NCBI RefSeq assembly: GCF_000332095.2
Contig: NZ_KI913949.1
Coordinates: forward strand, 3,466,283-3,530,282
Length of the DNA stretch: 64,000 bases
Reading direction: 5' to 3'
Source of the DNA: Leptolyngbya sp. PCC 6406
GTDB lineage: Bacteria > Cyanobacteriota > Cyanobacteriia > Phormidesmidales > Phormidesmidaceae
In this document: piece after piece, positions 1-7,692 of the stretch
Layout: the number at the start of each line of letters is the position of its first letter
Position numbering within the stretch: position 1 is the stretch's first letter
Program-made: the position numbers and the translations under genes
The notes under the pieces: generated by a model
Database searches by the model: none
Told to the model about the DNA's origin: nothing
The model's input: only the letters and a program-made list of their open reading frames with translations

Positions 1-170
1 CCAGTGATTGTACGGTCGTCGGCAACACCAACGAGAACTTGCCCGCCTTTCATGTTGGCAAAGGCAACAATTACTTTAGCTAGACTCTCGTTACGAACGG
101 GGGTTGTTTTGAACTCAACTCGGGAGTTTTCCCCCGATTCTACTAGGGTAAGGAGATGTTCAGGGGACAT
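1..170 (-). CDS. AlbA_2/Schlafen-type putative DNA-binding domain protein, N-terminal part only (runs off window start)
   Basis: Minus-strand translation from ATG at 170: MSPEHLLTLVESGENSRVEFKTTPVRNESLAKVIVAFANMKGGQVLVGVADDRTITG; the VEFK...ANMKGGQVLVGVADD pattern is typical of AlbA_2. Starts 5 nt after the stop of the ABC gene. Confidence 0.75.
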   Translation of the reverse strand, partial: MSPEHLLTLVESGENSRVEFKTTPVRNESLAKVIVAFANMKGGQVLVGVADDRTIT

Positions 171-175
171 TACGG

Positions 176-1990
176 TCAAGGGGTGGGCAGGTAGCTGCGG
201 AAAGTTTCTGACTGGTGGATCAATTCCTGAAACGTGCCTTGGTGAACGACCTTGCCCTGGCTCAGCTCAAAAATACAGTCGCACTTTTCCACCGTGGTCA
301 AGCGGTGGGCAATTAGAATAATGGTGATCTGGCGACTGAGGCCGTGGATCGCCGCCATCACCTCCCGCTCCGTCAGGTTATCCAGAGCACTGGTGGCCTC
401 ATCAAAGACAATGACCGAAGCTCGCTTGTAGAGGGCACGGGCAATACCAATCCGCTGGCGCTGCCCCCCACTGAGACGAATGCCTCGCTCCCCCACATAG
501 GTGTCGTAACCGGCGGGTAAATCCTCTACGAAGGCGGCAATTTGGGCTAGGTGGGCCGCTTTTTGGACCTGCTCGAAATCCACCGCCGCCGGATCCACCC
601 CAAAGGCAATATTCTCCGTAATTGACCCATCACTGAGGAAAATACTCTGGGGCACATGGGCTACGGTGCGCTGCCAAGCCCGCAGGGATTCCCCCGTCAG
701 GGGCACCCCATCGGCCCGCACCTCCCCCCGTTGGGGGGTTAACAACCCCAGAATGATATCCGCCGTTGTGCTTTTGCCACTGCCGGTGCTGCCCACGAAG
801 GCCACCGTGCGATTGGCGGGAATTTCTAGACAAAAGTCTTGAAGCACCCAATTGCGATCGCCCCCTTCCCCATAGCCAAACCAGACCCCATTCAAGACGA
901 GGGACTGTTTCAAAGGCAACGGGGGCGGGGCCGGTTGCAGCAGAATCGGATCAATCGGCCATTGCAGGGCCGCGATTACCCGTTGCAAAGACACCTCAGT
1001 GCCGCGAATTGCGGTGATCGAGCCAAAGCAACCCTGTAAAGCGGGTAATAATCGGTTTGCCCCCAAGGCTAGGGTGCCGAGGACGGGGACAATGCGATCC
1101 AAATCCTGACTCTGATAGGCCAAGACGGTGGCCAAGGCAGCAATAAAGGCCATGGCCACCGTCTCGATCAAATACCGGGGAGATTGACCAATGAATGTGG
1201 TCGATGCCGATGCCCGGCGCAGGGGCCGATCGGCAGTGCGATAGCGGGCCTCAAAGACCTCCTGGCTGCCATCTAGGAGCACTTCGCGAATGCCCCCCAG
1301 ACCCTCTTGGAGGGACTTGACTAACAGACGGCTGAGATCCGATACCAGGCGGCTGTTCTGGGCTAGCTTCCGTTTACTAAACCGCAATAGGAAGAAGTAG
1401 GCCGAACCTAAAAATGTGGCGGCGGTGAGGGCAATGACCGGATCTATGGTGATGAGGGCAAATGCGATCGCGATCACCACCAAGCTATTGGTCAGCAACA
1501 TCAGGGTATAGGGCAGTATTATCGAGCCCACTTGACCGACATCACTGGTAATCGCCCCAATCAGCTCACTGCTGTTGTGGCGCACATGGAAGCTATAGGG
1601 CTGAAGCAGGGTGCGATGGTAGACCTCCTGGCTCAGGTCAGTGGCCACCGCCGCCGAAAAAAACTGTTGGGTGCGCAAGGTCAGTAGGCGCAGACCATTG
1701 GAGATAACAATGGCCAAGGCAAAGCCAATCCCTACCGCCACAACTATTTGGGGAACGGCGGTAATGCTCAATAGGGCAAAAATGGGCTGGAGCCGAGGTT
1801 GAGCCAAAAGGGCAGGGGCATTACTCAGGGCCGCCAAGAAGGGCAGGGCTGACCCCAGGGCCACCATCTCACTCAGAGCCGAGATTGCCATCAACACCCC
1901 CATCAATAGCAACTGCCGCTGACGGCGGCGGGGCAGCAGTTGATACAGTTGCCACAGACTAGCAGCAAGAGAATCTGGGGCTACAGTCAC
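176..1990 (-). CDS. ABC transporter, fused transmembrane + ATP-binding domains (exporter type)
   Basis: 604 aa; Walker A GSTGSGKST, signature LSGGQRQRIGIARAL, Walker B VIVFDEATSALD; hydrophobic N-terminal half. Confidence 0.92.
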   Translation of the reverse strand: MTVAPDSLAASLWQLYQLLPRRRQRQLLLMGVLMAISALSEMVALGSALPFLAALSNAPALLAQPRLQPIFALLSITAVPQIVVAVGIGFALAIVISNGLRLLTLRTQQFFSAAVATDLSQEVYHRTLLQPYSFHVRHNSSELIGAITSDVGQVGSIILPYTLMLLTNSLVVIAIAFALITIDPVIALTAATFLGSAYFFLLRFSKRKLAQNSRLVSDLSRLLVKSLQEGLGGIREVLLDGSQEVFEARYRTADRPLRRASASTTFIGQSPRYLIETVAMAFIAALATVLAYQSQDLDRIVPVLGTLALGANRLLPALQGCFGSITAIRGTEVSLQRVIAALQWPIDPILLQPAPPPLPLKQSLVLNGVWFGYGEGGDRNWVLQDFCLEIPANRTVAFVGSTGSGKSTTADIILGLLTPQRGEVRADGVPLTGESLRAWQRTVAHVPQSIFLSDGSITENIAFGVDPAAVDFEQVQKAAHLAQIAAFVEDLPAGYDTYVGERGIRLSGGQRQRIGIARALYKRASVIVFDEATSALDNLTEREVMAAIHGLSRQITIILIAHRLTTVEKCDCIFELSQGKVVHQGTFQELIHQSETFRSYLPTP

Positions 1991-2025
1991 TCCCTAAACC
2001 TCATGACCTTCTGCATTACGTTACG

Positions 2026-2814
2026 TTAAGACTCCTCACTCACAATCGGCTTCAAGGGGGCGAGGGTTTCTACCGGGACGATATCGCTATTGCTATAGAC
2101 CTCAATCCCCAATCGGGAGGCGATGGGCTGGGCCAGAGGATGCACCATGGGAGAAATCACAATCTTGCGAGTAGCCCGACGCTGGTGATGCTTTTCGTAA
2201 AATTCAGTCTTCCGCAGAAAAGCGTAGAGGTCGGCCTTACTGAAGGAGGATTTGATCTCACAGAGGAGCAAGTCACCATTTTTGATGATGATGTCCAGCT
2301 CCACCTGATCGGGACGACCAAAGACCTCCCCCGCATCATCGTATTCCGTCACATTTAGCACCTCGACTCCAAAGGAGTCCTCCAGAATACCCTTGAGGGC
2401 GTTACGGAAGGCGTTTTCGGCAGAGATGCCCCAGCGGGCACCGAGAGCGCCCACAGTGCCGTCGTGCTTTTGCTTCAAATCACGAATCTCCGCCAGCATC
2501 TGGCGCAGTTGTTCCTGATTTTCATCCCACTTGCGGTTTTGCTCTTGCCACTTGCGGGCTTGCTCTTCGCGATCGCGCTCCCGTTCCCGAGCCTGTTCGT
2601 CCCACTTGCGAGTTTGCTCTTGCCACTTGAGAGCTTGCTCTTCGCGATCGCGCCTTAACTCATCCAGAACCCGGTCAAAGCGACTTTCCGTTTCAGTCCG
2701 CCCCGCAAAGTACCCAGAAACTGAGCGCAGCACAAGGTCTCGCACCTCAGTATCCTGCTGAAGTAGGGATGGTAGGCTCTGTTTCAGCAGCGCCTTGAAC
2801 TGCTCATCGGTCAT
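2026..2814 (-). CDS. Coiled-coil protein with C-terminal PD-(D/E)XK nuclease-like domain (DUF3782-like)
   Basis: 262 aa; repeated KWQEQ(T/N)RKWDE coiled coil, then ELDIIIKNGDLLLCEIKSS (D-x(n)-E-x-K). Confidence 0.75.
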   Translation of the reverse strand: MTDEQFKALLKQSLPSLLQQDTEVRDLVLRSVSGYFAGRTETESRFDRVLDELRRDREEQALKWQEQTRKWDEQARERERDREEQARKWQEQNRKWDENQEQLRQMLAEIRDLKQKHDGTVGALGARWGISAENAFRNALKGILEDSFGVEVLNVTEYDDAGEVFGRPDQVELDIIIKNGDLLLCEIKSSFSKADLYAFLRKTEFYEKHHQRRATRKIVISPMVHPLAQPIASRLGIEVYSNSDIVPVETLAPLKPIVSEES

Positions 2815-2973
2815 GATATCGACCCTTGATCGAATACTCTACAGGGGTGCGCTTCGTCCACAGCCCTTACGTTAGGTATCTGCGGGTACCTTATTTTCCT
2901 GCGAATCCCTTATCTAAGTTTATTCGTCCATTGTAGCGGTGCCCGATTCCAGGGCACCGCCTACCTAAGCTGC

Positions 2974-3423
2974 CTACATAAACCGAAAATCCTTGACCCC
3001 ATTGAAGTTAGTCATGCGGGCCTGACGGCGGGTGAAGTCACTGACGGAAGGATTACCCCGAGGATGAATCACCTTGGTAGCCTGCTCCCAGAGATAGACA
3101 GGAGCCAGCTCGGCCTCATAGGCGCGGTCTCCTACTCGCCGCACATGGTACCAGCGGGTTTCATTACAGTCATCGCACCAAAATGCCTCCAGCCATTCCC
3201 CCTCTAGGAGCACCGCACCGTGGGTAGCCACCACCAAAAGGGAGGCTCTACGGCCCATCCCCCGATCCTGGAGTTGCTCGGCAAACTCAGCATAGAGGGG
3301 ATACTTCTGGCTGACACTATGGACTAGACAGCCATGTTCGGGACAAAAAATGGCTCGGCGCTTGGATCGCTTCCGATTTCGGTCACACCTTCTCTGCAAT
3401 ACGGCCCCTCCGTCGATGCCCAT
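2974..3423 (-). CDS. Hypothetical protein with CxxC/CxxH motifs
   Basis: 149 aa ORF with FCPEHGC and WCDDCNETRWYHVRR; protein-like composition. Confidence 0.6.
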   Translation of the reverse strand: MGIDGGAVLQRRCDRNRKRSKRRAIFCPEHGCLVHSVSQKYPLYAEFAEQLQDRGMGRRASLLVVATHGAVLLEGEWLEAFWCDDCNETRWYHVRRVGDRAYEAELAPVYLWEQATKVIHPRGNPSVSDFTRRQARMTNFNGVKDFRFM

Positions 3424-4284
3424 GAAGACTCCATCTGTGGGAAGAAGGTTGCGGTGGAGGGACTGAGATCATTTAGACCATCGAAGCCCACTCCCGCAGA
3501 AGTATGAATCTCTAGTAGATTTCATCCTCTGCCTGAATATGTCATATTATTGTATTAAGACCATACCTCAAAAATCACTTTTTTAAGATGTAGATCTAGT
3601 TTAGATGAGATCCAAATTGAATACATCTAATGTAATTGAGGATTTCCCATCCTTAAATTAACCATTAAAATCCTTGACCTGAGACTAGTGGACTAGCTTC
3701 AAATTGACACCAGCCTACAGTAAAATCATCTTCTTCAGCCTAGCTGAGTCGTTGAAATTAAGGGTGAGATAAGAGTCTACCCCATGGAAAACTTGTTTTA
3801 CAAAATCTCCAAACCAGACCCATGGAAAATGATCCTACGCAATACACCATCATTGCTGCGGTTCATTTTACACCCTATGTAACTAAAATAGGTTCATTGA
3901 CTGGGGTTGATCTCACTTTTGCAAACTTATGGCCATAGCCCCACTCTGCGGGAAGAGCAAGCTCTACATCCCCCACCCCCCTGCTCCCAAGGAGGGAGCA
4001 GGGGGTGGGAAAGTCTTGTCCGGCCTCCCCTCTCCCATTTTTGGGAGGGGACTGCATAGCCTGACGGCATTCAAGAAAGGCTTGGCCTGCCTGATAGGGC
4101 TTGGGGACGAGGGCCAAGATGTGGATACACAGTAGCCCAGGGGGGGAGGCTCGGGCTTCGACGTGAGACTTCGACGTGGGACTTCGGCGTAAGCTCAGTG
4201 GAGCGCTCAGCCGAACGGTGAGGGGGCGAGGTGTACCACTATCCACAAGCTAGCTACCGTAGGCTGATCAAAAATCCTTAGCCC

Positions 4285-5367
4285 ATGTGGAATCCCTATC
4301 GTTTTGTCGAAACTCTGGCTTTTTTTGGAGAGGTACCGTTTCTTGGCAACTTAGCTTGGCTGCAATCTATGTTTGGTCTTGACTTGCCCGCTGCCCCCGA
4401 GGGTCATCTACTCCCGCCTGACCCCGCTGTTGTGCTAATCGGAAATGGCGACCACGGCCAACTCCTTCAAGCGTTGGCAGCGTTGGGAGTGCCGGTACGA
4501 TCTATCCTGGACATTCCCTCTAGGGGCTGGGTGAATACGCGATTGGTGCTGGTGGATCGAGAAGAAGGTGTTTCTACCCCTAATCTGTCGGTTTTGCTGG
4601 CTCAATTACAGGACCAGTCTGCCAGTGTGGCAAGGCCGCTGTTGGACTTTACCCAAACCGATTCAGAGCGGATGGCCCTAGTGTGGGGAGCGGTGGATGA
4701 TGGAGTTATGGGGGGGGTGAGTCAGAGCGGAATGACCCTAGGAGCGTCGCGGTGGGGGCGGTTTGCCGGGATAGTGTCCACCGCCAACTCTGGCGGCTTT
4801 GCCTCTGTTCGCACTCGGAATTTTGAGCCTCCCTTTGACCTGACGGGTTGGCAGGGGATTCGGTTACAGGTGCGGGGAGATGGTCAGCGCTACAAGCTGA
4901 TTCTGCGGGGCAGTCAGGGCTGGGATAGCTTGGCCTATTGCGCTTCCTTTGATACGGGGGCGAATGGGGAAACTCAGGTAGATGTCCCCTTTGCTGCTTT
5001 GCAGGCTACCTTTCGTGCCCGAACGCTGCCCAATGAACCGCCTTTAGATCTGAGTTGCGTGAGGGCATTGCAACTCATGCTGAGCAAGTTTGAGTATAAC
5101 GGGGCACTGAATCCCCAGTTTCGAGTAGGGCCTTTTGCTCTGGAGATCGCCGCGATCGCGGTTTATCGTTTGGCCCCAACCCCAACTCTGGTGGCGATTG
5201 CCCATACCCCCGACCAAGCCACCGCCTATGAGGCCCAATTAGCAGAAAGTGGGGTGCCCTATCGAGTTGTGATGGCTCCCCAGGGTCGGTCCTTGCCCCG
5301 GACACCTCTAGCCCCGGACAGGGTCACCGATTGGGCGCGACACATCCTGAATCTAAGCAATCCCTAG
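4285..5367 (+). CDS. CIA30 (NDUFAF1-like) domain protein with flanking partial Rossmann-like segments
   Basis: WGAVDDGVMGGVSQSGM...FAGIVSTANSGGFASVRTRNF...GIRLQVRGDGQRYKLILR is characteristic of CIA30. Confidence 0.8.
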   Translation: MWNPYRFVETLAFFGEVPFLGNLAWLQSMFGLDLPAAPEGHLLPPDPAVVLIGNGDHGQLLQALAALGVPVRSILDIPSRGWVNTRLVLVDREEGVSTPNLSVLLAQLQDQSASVARPLLDFTQTDSERMALVWGAVDDGVMGGVSQSGMTLGASRWGRFAGIVSTANSGGFASVRTRNFEPPFDLTGWQGIRLQVRGDGQRYKLILRGSQGWDSLAYCASFDTGANGETQVDVPFAALQATFRARTLPNEPPLDLSCVRALQLMLSKFEYNGALNPQFRVGPFALEIAAIAVYRLAPTPTLVAIAHTPDQATAYEAQLAESGVPYRVVMAPQGRSLPRTPLAPDRVTDWARHILNLSNP

Positions 5368-5473
5368 TACTCGTAGATGGGGTGAAACGAAGGGTCACCC
5401 AACAGCGGTGGGCTAGGTTGGGTTCCGCTAGCGCTGCACCCAACCTACAAATTGAGGCTTGGCAGAGCCCTAG
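5364..5473. repeat. Dispersed repeat family C
   Basis: CTAGTACTCG...GGGTGAAACGAAGGGTCACCCAACAGCGGTGGG..TTGGGTTCCGCTAGCGCT..ACCCAACCTACAA..GAGGCTTGGCAGAGCCCTAGGG; second copy at 16313-16566. Confidence 0.85.
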
Positions 5474-6333
5474 GGGCGGAGTAAGGCTTGCCAAGTGGAA
5501 GGGCCGATGATGCCATCGGCGATGAGTTGCCCCTGACGCTGAAATGCCTTTACTGCTGCTTCGGTCTGGGGACCAAAGACACCATCTAAGGCCCCCCGAT
5601 AGAAGCCTAAGCCCTGTAAACGTTCTTGTACGCGGGTCACGGCAGGGCCATGCATCCCCAGGCGTAGAACGGGCAAATCAACGGGTTGGGTGAAGGATGC
5701 TGGGGTCGGAGTAGTAGAGGGGGATGCCTCGGACACTGGGGGGGTAGAGTCTGGCGGTTCTGAAGGTGAAGCAGCTGTCTGCTGAGTCTCTGCCGGAACA
5801 GTGGCGGTGGGCGGCGACAATTCACTGGAGGGGGTTGGGAGCAGCCGGTTCCAAGTAGCAGGCCCCACAATGCCGTCGGGGGTCAATGCCGCCGCCCGCT
5901 GAAATTGCTCCACCGCTATTTGGGTGGTGGGCTGAAACTGGCCATCAATGGGGCCTGAGTAATACCCCAACAGGGTCAACATTCCCTGCAATTCTCGGAC
6001 AGTAGTCCCCTCACTGCCCAGACGTAGGGTGGGGCGCTCCACTGGACCCTCCACAATGACCTCTGTTTCTACTTGGGCCAGGGTAGAGGAGGACCGATCT
6101 GATAGGACTAACTCCCTGGCCAGAATCGGGGTTGCAGTCCCCCAGGGAAGCATTAGGAGGAGGGCTATCCATCCCCACTTCAGCCCATGGACTAAATTCA
6201 GGTTGAACGTCAGTTTCGCAGGCTTTAGGGCAGCCCGTTGGGATGAGGGCCGTTGGTTCTGCCCTAAAAATCGCCTGACACTGGATTGGGGATGGGTCAT
6301 GGCGCTGAGATCATGGCAGTGAGAGTCTTTCAT
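5470..6333 (-). CDS. Secreted protein with two peptidoglycan-binding (PG_binding_1) domains
   Basis: Two copies of LRLG..G..V..LQ..L..LG(F/Y)Y.G..DG.FGPQT..AV..FQ; signal-like N-terminus. Track start 6393 would overlap the divergent ORF; ATG at 6333 or 6300 is more likely. Confidence 0.85.
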   Translation of the reverse strand: MKDSHCHDLSAMTHPQSSVRRFLGQNQRPSSQRAALKPAKLTFNLNLVHGLKWGWIALLLMLPWGTATPILARELVLSDRSSSTLAQVETEVIVEGPVERPTLRLGSEGTTVRELQGMLTLLGYYSGPIDGQFQPTTQIAVEQFQRAAALTPDGIVGPATWNRLLPTPSSELSPPTATVPAETQQTAASPSEPPDSTPPVSEASPSTTPTPASFTQPVDLPVLRLGMHGPAVTRVQERLQGLGFYRGALDGVFGPQTEAAVKAFQRQGQLIADGIIGPSTWQALLRP

Positions 6334-6346
6334 GACATAGACTACC

Positions 6347-7267
6347 TTGGATCTGGAAAATGGGGATCTGGAAAATGGGGATGCCGTGACCATAGGTTTC
6401 TGTCGATTGAGTCAGTTCAAAGCCCTACTGGTGGGGCTGGTGGTAGCTGACGCTGCTAGCCATGGCGTCTTCCGGGATCCCAGGCTACGTCCTTGCCCAC
6501 AGGCCCAGCAGAAAGATCTTCAGCAGGAAGATTCCCGGCAGGCAAATTTCCATCAAGAAGATTTTTTAGGTCTAAAAGAAGATCTAAAAAATCTCAAGTC
6601 GCTGTCTTGGAGACAGAATCTGGTGATGGAAGCCCATTGGACCATTGCCATTGCCCAGGGTCTTGCCCTGGCGACCCCGCCCCTACAGCAGGGGAATTCC
6701 CTAGAAGTCATTGCCTTAGTGCCCACTATGCTACGCCATTTAGACGAGCCACAGGTGGGGGCACAGGTGCTGGCGGGGCGCTGTAGTGGGGAGGCTACAG
6801 CGGAATTCCGGGCAGGGGTGCAAGGTCTCTACCAGGGATTGAGATCGCACTTAACCCCCAATGTTCACCAGTTTCCCCTAATACCCCAGTCTCCCTGGCC
6901 CCCTTGGGACCAGGCATTCACCCTTTTTCAGGCCAGTGGCGGTGACTTTACCCTGACTTTGGCCCAGAGTCTACGGCAGGCTAGTGATCCCGTAGTTCCC
7001 CTATTAGCTGCTCTCCTGAGCACTGGACAGCGGGGCTTAGGGACTATTCCCATTCCCTGGCGACAGGCCATCGATCGGGGGCTCAATTATCGATCCAATT
7101 GGGGACCAGATGGCGGACAGACTCCCCCCTCTAGCCTCCAGCAACGATGGCATCTCCAGGGGGAAGCAGAGATTTTGGATCTTGCCACGGGTCTTTGGCA
7201 GGCTTGGGCCGGCATCATTTCAGGGGGATCCGATGTATGTTTACCAATTCCCTCTCGACGCTCTTAG
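6347..7267 (+). CDS. Hypothetical protein, weak resemblance to ADP-ribosylglycohydrolase-type proteins
   Basis: 306 aa ORF, N-terminal SQFKALLVGLVVADAA; start overlaps the opposite ORF, so the true start is uncertain. Confidence 0.5.
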   Translation: MDLENGDLENGDAVTIGFCRLSQFKALLVGLVVADAASHGVFRDPRLRPCPQAQQKDLQQEDSRQANFHQEDFLGLKEDLKNLKSLSWRQNLVMEAHWTIAIAQGLALATPPLQQGNSLEVIALVPTMLRHLDEPQVGAQVLAGRCSGEATAEFRAGVQGLYQGLRSHLTPNVHQFPLIPQSPWPPWDQAFTLFQASGGDFTLTLAQSLRQASDPVVPLLAALLSTGQRGLGTIPIPWRQAIDRGLNYRSNWGPDGGQTPPSSLQQRWHLQGEAEILDLATGLWQAWAGIISGGSDVCLPIPSRRS

Positions 7268-7452
7268 CCCAGAGTTTTTACGGAAAGCGGTCATCTTAAC
7301 CGGAATCTCCCTAGGAAGATATCCGGGGCACAGAGGGGGCGGATTGTCATCATCAGTGGGCAAAACCGAGTGATTATAATGGCTAGCAGGTTCTTCAGTA
7401 ACTTTCCCCAACCCCTCCTGCCGGGAGCTTGCCCGGATATTTCATGGGCACA

Positions 7453-7581
7453 ACTAGGGGCTGTGGACAATCAAAGCCAGATTCCTTGCTATAGAGCGGT
7501 TACAGCCCCTAGCTTGATGCCTTAGGGCGTGGTCATACCTACCCCGCAAGGGTTTTCCCGTTAATTGTCTGCACGCCCTAG
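7453..7581. repeat. Dispersed double-hairpin repeat (family A), opposite orientation
   Basis: CTAGGGGCTGTGGACAATCAAAGCCAGATTCC...ACAGCCCCTAGCTTGATGCCTTAGGGCGTGGTCATACCTACCCCGCAAGG...TTAATTGTCTGCACGCCCTAG. Confidence 0.85.
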
Positions 7582-7692
7582 AGCATCCGTAGAAGCTGCC
7601 CAGGATTACGGCACAGGTGGGTCCGCCTAGAGGGTGGTGGTGCAGTGGTCAGAACTATTGTGGGGCAATCGCCACAGCAGCGTTGGTGAAGT

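Noticed and set aside
3875-4246. ORF 3875..4246 (-) and 3929..4135 (+)
   Set aside because: Translations derive from hairpin/repeat DNA; composition not protein-like.
6493-6786. ORF 6493..6786 (+) overlapping 6347..7267 in another frame
   Set aside because: Arg/Ser/Gly-rich out-of-frame translation.
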